Shown one piece after another: positions 25,049 to 33,475 of a stretch of 64,000 nt of DNA. The notes below the pieces were generated by a model, which had not been told where the DNA came from, did not search any database, and was given only the letters and a program-made list of their open reading frames with translations. The number at the start of each line of letters is the position of its first letter. Position 1 is the first letter of the stretch. The position numbers were made by a program, and so were the translations under genes. This DNA comes from Streptomyces venezuelae (GTDB lineage: Bacteria > Actinomycetota > Actinomycetes > Streptomycetales > Streptomycetaceae): positions 2,852,001 to 2,916,000 of the forward strand of contig NZ_CP029191.1 of NCBI RefSeq assembly GCF_008642335.1, read 5' to 3'.

Positions 25049-25158
25049 CCGTGCCTCCGACTCGTTCGGACGTCGATCTCGTACGTACGCACACCGCTCA
25101 CCGGAACAACCGCCGCCACGCCTCGGGCCCCGGACGGCGGCGGCGGAGCGACCTCCAT
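25045..25158 (-). CDS. Possible 37-aa leader peptide coupled to the SPFH gene
   Basis: An ATG at 25158 has AGGGG seven bases upstream and opens a 37-codon frame whose stop overlaps the SPFH start as ATGA. The peptide is Val/Pro/Arg-rich and matches nothing I know. The overlap geometry, the same as used inside operons elsewhere in the window, is the only argument for it. It could be a chance frame. Confidence 0.3.
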   Translation of the reverse strand: MEVAPPPPSGARGVAAVVPVSGVRTYEIDVRTSRRHG

Positions 25159-25365
25159 GCGATTCCCCTCACACCCCGGAAAAGAATGCTCGCGCATCTG
25201 CACGTGCGTCAGTTTCGCAACTGTCCGGGCATGCCGCACTTTGATGGTCCGAACGATGGATCGGCCCCCCTCCCTCGTTCCCGCCACCGCTCCCGGCCCC
25301 GGCGGCCGGCCGCCGGATGGTCCGGAGCACCCCCGGACATCCGGTAAAGTTCTCCAGGTCAGCAG

Positions 25366-25439
25366 GCGCCGCTAGCTCAGTTGGTTAGAGCAGCTGACTC
25401 TTAATCAGCGGGTCCGGGGTTCGAGTCCCTGGCGGCGCA
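25366..25439 (+). tRNA. tRNA-Lys (anticodon CTT), copy 3
   Basis: Identical to copies 1 and 2, and again preceded by GTCAGCAG. The -10-like TAAAGT lies about 20 bases upstream. CCA is not encoded. The 317 bases between the SPFH start and this tRNA hold only the possible leader peptide and promoters. Confidence 0.97.
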
Positions 25440-25446
25440 CAGACAG

Positions 25447-25478
25447 CGAAGGCCCTCCGTTCACGCGGAGGGCCTTCG
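25447..25478 (+). terminator. Terminator hairpin after tRNA-Lys copy 3
   Basis: A 13-bp perfect stem CGAAGGCCCTCCG / CGGAGGGCCTTCG with a 6-base loop starts 8 bases after the tRNA. Confidence 0.87.
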
Positions 25479-25507
25479 TCGTTCCCGCATACCGCTACCG
25501 TGTCGCC

Positions 25508-26221
25508 ATGGCGCGAGACATCCAGGAGCGGATCAAGAAGCTGATCATCGATTCGAGGCTGCCCTCCGGTGCCTCGCTGCCGACCGAGCCCGAGCTGATG
25601 GAGCGCCTGGGGGTCAGCAGGAACTCCGTGCGGGAGGCCCTGAAGGCGCTCCAGGCCATGGGGATCGTGGAGATCCGGCACGGCTTCGGGACGTATGTCG
25701 GCCCGATGTCGGTCGCCCCGATGATCGAGGGGCTCGCCTTCCGCACGGTCGCGGGCCACTACCGCGGCGAGGACAGCCTGCTCCAGCTCCTGGAGCTGCG
25801 CGAGGCCGTGGAGACCGGGCTCATCGCGCGCCTCGCGGGCCGCGTACCCGCCGCCGACCTGGCCGAACTCGACGCACTCGTGGCACGGATGGAGGCCGAG
25901 GCGGCCTCTCCGGAGGGCGAGGTGCGGGCCGAGACCGACCGTGCGTTTCACGCCACGCTGTACCGCGGGCTCGGAAACCTGCTCCTGGGCGAGGTTCTGG
26001 AGGCGTTTTGGGACGCTTTCCACCGAGTCAGGACGGATCTCGTCGACGTACCACCGGATCCCGAGGTCACCTGCCGTCAGCACCGCGAGATTCTGGAGGC
26101 GGTGCGCTCCGGCGACGCCCTCCGGGCTGAGCAGGCCATACGCGAGCACTTCGGTAACATTCGAACCCGTTTGGGCTCACCAGTCCCTACAGACGCCTCA
26201 AATCGCTCGTATGACCGGTAA
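25508..26221 (+). CDS. FadR-subfamily GntR transcriptional regulator, 237 aa
   Basis: The N-terminal winged helix (IQERIKKLIIDSRLPSGASLPTEPELMERLGVSRNSVREALKALQAMGIVEIRHGFGTYV) is followed by a helical FCD effector domain. That domain has the metal/ligand residues in ETDRAFHATLYRGLGN and CRQHREILEAVRSGDALRAEQAIREHF. It lies directly behind the third tRNA-Lys and before the cslA locus. Its target and ligand are unknown; FCD proteins usually sense carboxylates or sugar acids. Confidence 0.87.
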   Translation: MARDIQERIKKLIIDSRLPSGASLPTEPELMERLGVSRNSVREALKALQAMGIVEIRHGFGTYVGPMSVAPMIEGLAFRTVAGHYRGEDSLLQLLELREAVETGLIARLAGRVPAADLAELDALVARMEAEAASPEGEVRAETDRAFHATLYRGLGNLLLGEVLEAFWDAFHRVRTDLVDVPPDPEVTCRQHREILEAVRSGDALRAEQAIREHFGNIRTRLGSPVPTDASNRSYDR

Positions 26222-26396
26222 ACCCCTTGTATCGCTCTTGCGATCATGCCGTAAGGCGTAGAACCCTGTCCTGGAGCCATTGGCTCTCATGAGGCGGGCG
26301 ATACGGGGCGGTTGGGGGCCCGAGACGACCGCGGCGGGACAGGGACGGGGGTCCCGTTCATGAGGCGATGTCGAGGGGGGCATCATGCAACCGGAA

Positions 26397-26429
26397 GGTC
26401 GCCTTCTCATGTCTTAGGAGAAGGCGGCC
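26397..26429. promoter_or_regulatory. Hairpin in the region upstream of cslA
   Basis: The 299 bases between the FadR-like gene and cslA contain a 12-bp stem (GGTCGCCTTCTC / GAGAAGGCGGCC, one wobble pair) with a 9-base loop, about 90 bases before the cslA start. It could be the terminator of the regulator gene or a leader structure of cslA mRNA. Nothing else stands out there. Confidence 0.4.
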
Positions 26430-26520
26430 TGCCGCTTATGCGTTCGTGAAGGTCCAGGGGCACCGGAGCGGACGGAACGACCTACGAACACGCGGGGGAC
26501 CGCGTGCGGGGGGATGACTC

Positions 26521-28431
26521 ATGACGTCGACGCCGACGGGCGCGCGGCAGAACGACCCGTCAGAGACGACCCAGCTCAGGGCGGTTTCGCACAGGACGGG
26601 CGGATTCCGAAAGATCAAGAAGACCCTGCCGCGGTACGACTACGAGCACTACAGCCGGCTCGCGGGCCCGCTGACGCAGCCCGACCCGAGCAAGCCCTAC
26701 AAGGTGAAGTACCGCTCGCTGCTCTCACAGGAGCCGCACAAGGTACGGGCCGCGCTGATGCTGGGCGCGGCCCCGCTGCTCTCCCTGGTACTGCTCGGCT
26801 GGCTGCTCCAGCCCGAGCACTGGACGAAGCGGGACTACGTCGCCAACGACTGGCTGCCTGTCCTCGACGTCGTCATGCTCATATCGATCGGTCTGATCGA
26901 GTTCTTCCGCTGCATGAACGTGCTGTCCAACGCGCACGCCACGCTCGTCGCCCGCGACCCGATACCCGTGGTGCCCGAGACGGGCACCAGAGTCGCCTTC
27001 CTCACCTCGTTCGTGCCCGGCAAGGAGCCGATCGAGATGGTGACGAAGACACTGGAGGCCGCGGTCAGGATCCGGCACCGCGGTCCGATGCACGTATGGC
27101 TCCTCGACGAGGGTGACGACCCTGAGGTCAAGGAAGTCTGCCGACGGCTCGGCGTCCACCACTTCTCCCGCAAGGGCGTCGCGAAGTGGAACATGGCGAA
27201 GGGCCCGCACCGCGCCAAGACCAAGCACGGCAACTACAACGCCTGGCTCGACGCCCACGGCGACGACTACGACTACTTCGCCTCGGTCGACACCGACCAC
27301 GTCCCGATGCCGAACTACCTGGAGCGGATGCTCGGGTTCTTCCGGGACGAGAACGTCGGCTTCGTCATCGGCCCGCAGGTCTACGGCAACTACGACAACT
27401 TCGTCACCAAGGCCGCCGAGTCGCAGCAGTTCCTCTTCCACGCGCTGATCCAGCGCGCGGGCAACGCGTACGGCGCCCCGATGTTCGTCGGCACCTCCAA
27501 CGCGGTGCGCATCAAGGCCCTGAAGCAGATCGGCGGCCTGTACGACTCGATCACCGAGGACATGGCGACCGGGTTCGAGATCCACCGGGCGACCAACCCG
27601 GCGACCGGCAAGAAGTGGAAGTCGGTCTACACCCCGGACGTGCTCGCCGTCGGCGAGGGCCCGAACGCCTGGACGGACTTCTTCACGCAGCAGCTGCGCT
27701 GGTCCCGCGGAACGTACGAGACGATCCTCAAGCAGTTCTGGAAGGCACCGTTCTCGCTGCCCCCGGGCCGTCTCTTCAACTACACGATGATGGTCATCTT
27801 CTACCCGATGTCCGCCATGAACTGGATCCTCGCGGCGCTGAGCTGTGCGCTGTTCCTGGGCCTCGGCGCGTCCGGCGTGAACATCGACCCGACCATCTGG
27901 CTGATGCTGTACGGCAACGCGTCCGCGCTGCAGATCGGCCTGTACATCTGGAACCGCAGGCACAACGTCTCCCCGCACGAGCCCGAGGGCTCCGGCGGCG
28001 TGGCGGGCATGGTGATGTCGGCGCTCTCCGCGCCCGTCTACGCGCGCTCGCTGATGGACGCGGCCCTGCGCCGCAAGAGCAAGTTCGTGGTGACCCCCAA
28101 GGGCGACTCGGCGAGCCCCGACACCCTGTTCGGTACCTTCCGGATCCACCTGTTCTTCATCCTGGTCTTCGGCGGATCGATGGCCGCCTCCTTCCTGTAC
28201 GGCCACTCCCACCCGGCGATGATCACCTGGGCCACCTTCGCCCTGCTGATCACGGCCGCGCCGATCTTCGCGTGGCGCTGGGGCATGCGGCAGGACAAGA
28301 AGAAGCCGCCGCCCGCGCCGGACGCGGGCCCGCCCGCGCCGCAGGCCGCGCCGCACCCCGCGCAGCAGAAGCCCAGCTGGGCCGCGCCCGACCAGACCAT
28401 GCAGATTTCCCTTGAGGGACGTAAGAAATGA
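26521..28431 (+). CDS. cslA: Cellulose synthase-like glycosyltransferase CslA, 636 aa
   Basis: This GT2 enzyme has membrane segments at about residues 80-100 and 115-130, then a cytosolic catalytic domain. The catalytic Asp residues are in LLDEGDD, VDTDHV and TEDMATG, and the acceptor motif is QQLRWSRG. A block of C-terminal membrane segments follows, then a Pro/Ala-rich tail. It makes the beta-glucan (cellulose-like) polymer at the hyphal tip that is needed for aerial growth. Its stop overlaps the glxA start (ATGA), the fixed pairing in Streptomyces. The GGGGG before ATG 26521 serves as ribosome binding site. Confidence 0.95.
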   Translation: MTSTPTGARQNDPSETTQLRAVSHRTGGFRKIKKTLPRYDYEHYSRLAGPLTQPDPSKPYKVKYRSLLSQEPHKVRAALMLGAAPLLSLVLLGWLLQPEHWTKRDYVANDWLPVLDVVMLISIGLIEFFRCMNVLSNAHATLVARDPIPVVPETGTRVAFLTSFVPGKEPIEMVTKTLEAAVRIRHRGPMHVWLLDEGDDPEVKEVCRRLGVHHFSRKGVAKWNMAKGPHRAKTKHGNYNAWLDAHGDDYDYFASVDTDHVPMPNYLERMLGFFRDENVGFVIGPQVYGNYDNFVTKAAESQQFLFHALIQRAGNAYGAPMFVGTSNAVRIKALKQIGGLYDSITEDMATGFEIHRATNPATGKKWKSVYTPDVLAVGEGPNAWTDFFTQQLRWSRGTYETILKQFWKAPFSLPPGRLFNYTMMVIFYPMSAMNWILAALSCALFLGLGASGVNIDPTIWLMLYGNASALQIGLYIWNRRHNVSPHEPEGSGGVAGMVMSALSAPVYARSLMDAALRRKSKFVVTPKGDSASPDTLFGTFRIHLFFILVFGGSMAASFLYGHSHPAMITWATFALLITAAPIFAWRWGMRQDKKKPPPAPDAGPPAPQAAPHPAQQKPSWAAPDQTMQISLEGRKK

Positions 28432-30365
28432 AAGACCGTGCCGGCCGCCGTCGCGCCCGCCGCATCGCGATAGGCGCGGCGGTCGTCCTCGCGCTGGCGG
28501 GGATGAACGGCCCGTGGCTGTGGCGCGTGGGCTCGGAGAAGTACCACGACTACAAGATCAACAAGCCGGAGTACAAGGCGGACAACGGCCACTGGGAGGT
28601 CATCGACTTCCCGGAGGAGTACCGCCAGAACACCATTCACGCGGCGCTCCTGCACACGGGCAAGGTCCTGCTGGTCGCCGGGTCCGGCAACAACCAGAAG
28701 AACTTCGACAAGAAGAAGTTCGACACCCGGCTGTGGGACCCGGTCAAGAACACCATCAAGAAGATCCCGACGCCCACCGACCTGTTCTGCACGGGCCACA
28801 CCCAGCTGGGCAACGGCAACCTGCTGATCGCGGGCGGCACGCAGCGCTACGAGAAGCTGAAGGGCGACATCACCAAGGCCGGCGGCCTGATGATCGTCCA
28901 CAACGAGGACCCGGACGAGCCGAAGACGATCCCCGCGGGGACGAAGTTCACCGGCAAGAAGAACGGCAAGACGTTCGTCTCCCAGGACAACATCCTGGTC
29001 GAGAAGGCGAAGAAGGTCTTCGACAAGCAGACCGGCGCGTTCCTGCGCACGGAGCCGGGCCTCGGCCGGGTCTACGTGGAGGCGCAGAAGAGCGGGGCGA
29101 AGTACGAGACGGGCACCCAGGACAACTACCGCATCCAGGGCCTGAAGGGCGCCGACACCCGCAACGTCTACGGCATGGCGCAGAAGCTCGCCCTGGACAA
29201 GAAGGACTTCCAGGGGATCAAGGACGCCTTCGAGTTCGACCCGGTCGCCGAGCGGTACATCAAGGTCGACCCGATGAACGAGGCGCGCTGGTACCCCACG
29301 CTGACCACGCTCACCGACGGCAAGATCCTCTCCACCTCGGGCCTCGACGAGATCGGACAGCTCGTCCCGGGCAAGAACGAGGTGTACGACCCGAAGACCA
29401 AGAAGTGGACGTACACCAAGGGCATCCGCCAGTTCCCGACCTACCCGGCGATCTTCCAGATGGCCGACGGCAAGCTGTTCTACTCCGGTTCCAACGCGGG
29501 GTACGGCCCCGACGACGTCGGCCGCAAGCCCGGCGTCTGGGACCTGAAGACCAACAAGTGGCAGGGCATCCCGGGCCTGAGCGACCCGAAGCTCATGGAG
29601 ACGTCCGGCACGGTCGAGCTGCCGCCCGCCCAGGACCAGAAGTACATGGTGGTCGGCGGCGGCGGTGTCGGCGAGTCCAAGGAGTCCAGCGAGAAGACGC
29701 GGATCGTCGACCTCACAGCGGACGAGCCGCGCTTCGTCGACGGCCCCTCCCTGGAGAAGGGCACGCGCTACCCGCAGATCTCGACGCTGCCCGACGACAC
29801 GGTGCTGATCTCCGGGGGCTCCGAGGACTACCGCGGGCGCAGCGACTCCAACATCCACCAGGCGCGGATCTACGACGCGAAGACCGGTGAGATGAGGCGG
29901 GTCGCCGACCCCGAGGTGGGGCGCAACTACCACTCCGGGTCGATCCTGCTGCCCGACGGGCGCGTGATGTTCTTCGGCTCCGACTCGCTCTACGCCGACA
30001 AGGCCAACACGAAGCCGGGCGTCTTCGAGCAGCGCATCGAGATCTACACGCCGCCGTACCTGTACCACGGGGCGCAGCCGTCGCTGGGCGCGGGGCCGAA
30101 GACGATCGCACGTGGCGGGTCCGGAACGTTCCCGACCAAGCACGCCTCGTCCATCAAGACGGCCCGCCTCATCAAGCCGAGCGCGTCGACGCACGTCACG
30201 GACATCGACCAGACGTCGATCGCGCTCGACCTGAAGAAGTCCGCGGACGGCGTCACCGTGACGGTCCCCAAGAACCGCAGCCTGGTCGAGTCCGGCTGGT
30301 ACATGCTGTTCGTGACGGACGACCAGGGCACGCCGAGCAAGGCGCGGTGGGTCCGGGTGCCGTAG
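28428..30365 (+). CDS. glxA: Mononuclear copper-radical oxidase GlxA, 645 aa
   Basis: An N-terminal membrane anchor (about residues 12-27, after Arg-rich start) is followed by a seven-bladed Kelch propeller and a C-terminal beta domain, as in galactose oxidase. Visible copper-site elements are Cys121 (LFCTGH), which forms the Tyr-Cys cofactor, the Trp288-Tyr289 pair (ARWYPT), Tyr501-His502 (GRNYHSG) and the C-terminal His589. It works outside the membrane on the glycan made by CslA. It is coupled to cslA by ATGA and ends at the large hairpin. Confidence 0.95.
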   Translation: MKDRAGRRRARRIAIGAAVVLALAGMNGPWLWRVGSEKYHDYKINKPEYKADNGHWEVIDFPEEYRQNTIHAALLHTGKVLLVAGSGNNQKNFDKKKFDTRLWDPVKNTIKKIPTPTDLFCTGHTQLGNGNLLIAGGTQRYEKLKGDITKAGGLMIVHNEDPDEPKTIPAGTKFTGKKNGKTFVSQDNILVEKAKKVFDKQTGAFLRTEPGLGRVYVEAQKSGAKYETGTQDNYRIQGLKGADTRNVYGMAQKLALDKKDFQGIKDAFEFDPVAERYIKVDPMNEARWYPTLTTLTDGKILSTSGLDEIGQLVPGKNEVYDPKTKKWTYTKGIRQFPTYPAIFQMADGKLFYSGSNAGYGPDDVGRKPGVWDLKTNKWQGIPGLSDPKLMETSGTVELPPAQDQKYMVVGGGGVGESKESSEKTRIVDLTADEPRFVDGPSLEKGTRYPQISTLPDDTVLISGGSEDYRGRSDSNIHQARIYDAKTGEMRRVADPEVGRNYHSGSILLPDGRVMFFGSDSLYADKANTKPGVFEQRIEIYTPPYLYHGAQPSLGAGPKTIARGGSGTFPTKHASSIKTARLIKPSASTHVTDIDQTSIALDLKKSADGVTVTVPKNRSLVESGWYMLFVTDDQGTPSKARWVRVP

Positions 30366-30367
30366 GG

Positions 30368-30524
30368 GGCGCCCGGAGGGCGCGCTTCAGGGGCGCGGGG
30401 AACTGCGCGCTCAGCCCACGAAAAGCCGCAGTCGCGTCTGCTGGGTGACTCGGCAGATGCGACTGCGGCTTTGTCTTGGTTGCTCGCGCAGTTCCCCGCG
30501 CCCCTGAAGCGCCCTCCGGGCGCC
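30368..30524. terminator. Very large nested bidirectional hairpin between glxA and cslZ
   Basis: The outer arms 30368-30409 and 30485-30524 pair over 40 bp with one 2-base bulge. They contain the interspersed core repeat in opposite orientations. Inside, 30422-30441 and 30453-30472 form a second 20-bp stem with one wobble pair and an 11-base loop, beginning AAAGCCGCAGTCGC. The whole gap between the two convergent genes is thus one folded structure, best explained as a two-way terminator. Confidence 0.85.
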
Positions 30525-30525
30525 C

Positions 30526-31557
30526 CTAATCGGACGCCTTCGCGAGGTCCAGCGCGTACTCCGGCCACCACTCGCCCGCCTTCGGGCCGCCCCGGCACGT
30601 GCCGTCGGACTCACCGGGCCGCTTGACCCAGAGGTACGCGTCGACGAGCGGGTCGGACGTCTTCGTCGTCGGGGGTTCGCCGAGCGCGCGGCCGGGCGGG
30701 TTGCACCAGGGGTCCTTGCCCTTGGTGTACGGCCCGTTCCCGTTGCGCGCCGTGTCGATGACGAACGGCTTCCCGCCGATCTTCGCCGACAGCTTCTTGC
30801 CGAACTCCGTGCTGACCTCGGTGGTCTGGAAGTTGGAGACGTTCACCGAGAAGCCGTCGGCCTGCTCGACACCCGACCGCTTCAGCGGCTCCCACAGCGA
30901 GTCGGGGTTCTTCCAGCCCGCGTTGCCCGCGTCCAGGTACACCTTCGTGTTCTTCAGGGACTTGAGCTTGCCGATGGCGCCCTTGAGGAGGTCGTACCGC
31001 TCCTCGTGGAACTGCTCCGGCGTGCAGTTGTCGACCATGTGGAGCACCGCGTCGGGCTCCAGGATCACCGTGGCGTGGCGGTCCCCGATGCCCTTGGCGA
31101 CCTGGTCGACGAACGCGCGGTACGCGTTGCCGTCGGCCGCGCCGCCGCCCGAGTACTGCCCGCAGTCGCGGTGCGGGATGTTGTAGAGGACGAGCAGCGC
31201 GTCCCGGTCGGCCTTCTCCGCCGCCTCGGTGAACCCGCGCGCCTGGTCCTCCGCGTTCTCCGGGACGATCCACTCGGCGACCGGCTGCTCGGCGATCTTC
31301 CGGATCTGCGCGGCCTCGTCCTTCTTGCCGTCCTCGGCGTACGAGGCGACCTGCTTGGCCGCGTTCCCGTCCGGGTTGACCCAGTACGGGTCCTTGCCCT
31401 TGGGCTGCTGCTTGACCGGCGGACTCGACGTGTCGTCCTCCGAGTCACCACCGGAGGAGCACCCGGCGAGGACCAGCGCGGCCCCCGCGAGCACCGCTCC
31501 CGTCCGCATCCCCCTGGCCGCGAAACCATGCCCGCGGCCGGTGCCTTTGCGGTACAT
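30526..31557 (-). CDS. cslZ: GH6 family endoglucanase-type lipoprotein (CslZ), 343 aa
   Basis: The N-terminus is Arg-rich, then hydrophobic, and ends in a lipobox (LVLAGC), so it should be a lipoprotein on the outer membrane face. After a Ser/Asp linker comes a GH6 domain with NIPHRDCGQYSGGG, VILEPDAVLHM, VYLDAGNAGW and FVIDTARNGNG, which hold the conserved Asp residues, and a C-terminal LWVKRPGESDGTC. GH6 enzymes cut beta-1,4-glucan by inversion. Placement next to cslA-glxA fits release or trimming of the tip glycan through the cell wall. It is convergent with glxA rather than in its operon. Confidence 0.9.
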   Translation of the reverse strand: MYRKGTGRGHGFAARGMRTGAVLAGAALVLAGCSSGGDSEDDTSSPPVKQQPKGKDPYWVNPDGNAAKQVASYAEDGKKDEAAQIRKIAEQPVAEWIVPENAEDQARGFTEAAEKADRDALLVLYNIPHRDCGQYSGGGAADGNAYRAFVDQVAKGIGDRHATVILEPDAVLHMVDNCTPEQFHEERYDLLKGAIGKLKSLKNTKVYLDAGNAGWKNPDSLWEPLKRSGVEQADGFSVNVSNFQTTEVSTEFGKKLSAKIGGKPFVIDTARNGNGPYTKGKDPWCNPPGRALGEPPTTKTSDPLVDAYLWVKRPGESDGTCRGGPKAGEWWPEYALDLAKASD

Positions 31558-31715
31558 CCACTCCCCCTCGGGTGCACTGTCCGATTCTCAATCCTGACAC
31601 ACGTCTTCCCTGCCCACGAGGTCCGTCCGGGCCCGCGCAGAGAGCTGTAGGAGAGCTGTTACAGCCTGCCCCACATGGGTAGTCGCAGTCTGCGGGGAGG
31701 GGAGGTACATGGGGC

Positions 31716-32492
31716 ATGCGGGACCGCGAAAGTGAACTGCGGCTTGCGGACGTCCTCGTGCGGACCGCGGACACACTGACCGAGGACTTCGATCTCGAGC
31801 GCTATCTGGAGTGGCTCGCGGACCGTTGCACGGAGCTGGTCGGCGCCCGGGGCGTCGGCGTGATGTACACCGGCGGGGAGGACACGGTCCGCATCGTCCC
31901 CTGCGGCCGCCGGCGGGAGGCGGTGCGGGGGCTCCTGGAGATCCAGTACCGCGGGGGTCCGTGCGTGGAGAGCTTCGGCTCGGGGCAGCCGGTGGCACCG
32001 ACGCGGATCTGTCCCGACGGGGGTGGGGCCCGCTGGCCGCACTTCGCCGAGCGGGCGGGCGAGCAGGGCGTCGGGGAGACGTACGCGGTGCCGATCCGGC
32101 GGGGCGGCACGGTGCTCGGGGTGCTCAACGTCTTCGTGGCGGCGAACGGCAAAGAGGAAGAGCCGGAGGGCGGGGTGCCCTCGGAACTCGGGCTGCGGAT
32201 CGCGCAGACCCTGGCCGATGCCGCGGCCACGGGCCTCCACAACCATCGCACCCACTCCGCATACAGAGTGCTCTCGGAACAGCTCCAGACGGCGCTGGAC
32301 AGCCGCATTCACGTGGAACAAGCCAAAGGTGTGCTCGCGGAGCGCTGGCACACGGGCATGGACGAGGCATTCGAGGTGCTGCGGGGGTACGCACGCAGAG
32401 AACAACAGGTCATCGACTTTGTGGCCACCCAGGTGATCAGAGGGAAGATCGACGAGGACGAGCTGCGCCGGGGTAGGTCCGCACCTTCCTGA
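31716..32492 (+). CDS. GAF and ANTAR domain transcription antitermination regulator, 258 aa
   Basis: A GAF domain (about residues 20-160) is followed by an ANTAR domain: LSEQLQTALDSRIHVEQAKGVLAERWHTGMDEAFEVLRGYARREQQ, which contains the EQAKG..A signature. ANTAR proteins bind paired RNA hairpins and prevent termination. The GAF part would sense a small ligand or redox state. GGAGG lies 10 bases before ATG 31716. It is divergent from cslZ, with 158 bases between. Confidence 0.88.
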   Translation: MRDRESELRLADVLVRTADTLTEDFDLERYLEWLADRCTELVGARGVGVMYTGGEDTVRIVPCGRRREAVRGLLEIQYRGGPCVESFGSGQPVAPTRICPDGGGARWPHFAERAGEQGVGETYAVPIRRGGTVLGVLNVFVAANGKEEEPEGGVPSELGLRIAQTLADAAATGLHNHRTHSAYRVLSEQLQTALDSRIHVEQAKGVLAERWHTGMDEAFEVLRGYARREQQVIDFVATQVIRGKIDEDELRRGRSAPS

Positions 32493-32716
32493 TGCAGGGC
32501 ATCTCACCTGCGGTGATCACGGACCGAGAGCAATGCGCGACTTGGCGTCATTCTGTCGCCATCGCCTCTAGGCCCCCGAGCTCATTCGTTCTAAAGTCGG
32601 TTGCACGGCCCAAGCCCCCGGCCAACTCGACCGTTCCCCAATTCGGGAATGGTCCCCGTACCTCCCGCGCCGGCGCCGGGTTTCTCCCGCAGCTCGTGCG
32701 CGCGCGGTCGAGGACC

Positions 32717-32756
32717 AGCCCGGTCGGCGGCTCCGGGGGGAGCGGGCCGCCGACCG
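32717..32756. terminator. Terminator hairpin between convergent GAF-ANTAR and sortase genes
   Basis: A perfect 13-bp stem CCCGGTCGGCGGC / GCCGCCGACCGGG with a 14-base loop lies 35 bases downstream of the sortase stop. It would serve both genes. The rest of the 298-base gap holds no gene that I can support. Confidence 0.7.
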
Positions 32757-32790
32757 GGCCGGGTACGGAGTGCGTGCGCGGGCCAGCGGG

Positions 32791-33459
32791 CTACGAGCCA
32801 CTCACATCCGTCAGGTACGCGGAGACGATCACGTTCGCCGTGTAGGTGCGCGCGTTCTTGTCGAACGTGCCGCCGCAGGTGATGAGGCGCAGCTCCGCGC
32901 GGCCGTCCTCGTGCGGGCCGTACGCCTGCTGCGCGTCGAAGCGCTCCCGGTCGACGACCTGGACGTCCTCCACCGTGAACTCGGCGGTCCTGCCGTCCGC
33001 GCGGGCGACCTCGACCTTCTCGCCGGGGCGCAGGGTGCTGAGGTCGTAGAAGACGGCGCGCTCGGTCTCCGTGTCGACGTGGCCGACGAAGAGAGCGGCG
33101 CCGGGGGCGCCGGGGCGGGTGCCGCCGCCGTACCAGCCGACGGTGCCCGCATCGGCGAAGGACGGCGGGTCTATCGCACCGTCGGCGTCCAGACCGCGGG
33201 CCGTCACGGGGGCCCGCACCTGCAGCGCGGGCACGTCGACGCGTTCGGGCCGCGCGGGCGTCAAGGGTTCGTGGGCGGGCGGCAGTTCGATGCCGAGGGG
33301 GCGGCCGACGGCGGCCACGTCGCCCGTGGCGGGTGCGGCGAGCCCGCCGCGCAGGCCCGTGATGTCGCTGCCCCAGAGGCAGAGGCCGGCCAGGAGGATC
33401 GCCCAGGCGACCCCGGTCAGGAGCCGCCCCGAGCCGGAGACGCGTCGTATGCCGGACAT
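32791..33459 (-). CDS. Class F sortase, 222 aa
   Basis: An N-terminal membrane segment (about residues 14-30) is followed by a sortase domain. It has the catalytic His in AALFVGHVDT, the catalytic Cys in LRLITCGGTFD and the Arg in NARTYTANVIV. The pattern is that of actinobacterial class F sortases, whose substrates are poorly known. It sits 16 bases behind a gene for a secreted anchored protein, so the two are probably co-transcribed. Confidence 0.9.
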   Translation of the reverse strand: MSGIRRVSGSGRLLTGVAWAILLAGLCLWGSDITGLRGGLAAPATGDVAAVGRPLGIELPPAHEPLTPARPERVDVPALQVRAPVTARGLDADGAIDPPSFADAGTVGWYGGGTRPGAPGAALFVGHVDTETERAVFYDLSTLRPGEKVEVARADGRTAEFTVEDVQVVDRERFDAQQAYGPHEDGRAELRLITCGGTFDKNARTYTANVIVSAYLTDVSGS

Positions 33460-33475
33460 GGTGCCGTCCCTCCCG

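Noticed and set aside
2742..25439. tRNA-Lys copies as att sites of an integrated element
   Set aside because: The three copies are full-length genes with their own terminators. No integrase is in between, and the genes between them are ordinary chromosomal types.
26222..26520. Riboswitch upstream of cslA
   Set aside because: Only one simple hairpin is visible; no conserved riboswitch core such as that of ydaO or cobalamin was recognised.
28038..30194. 718-aa minus-strand frame across cslA and glxA
   Set aside because: It is antisense to two well-supported genes and has the Leu/Arg/Val-rich composition of a GC-rich shadow frame.
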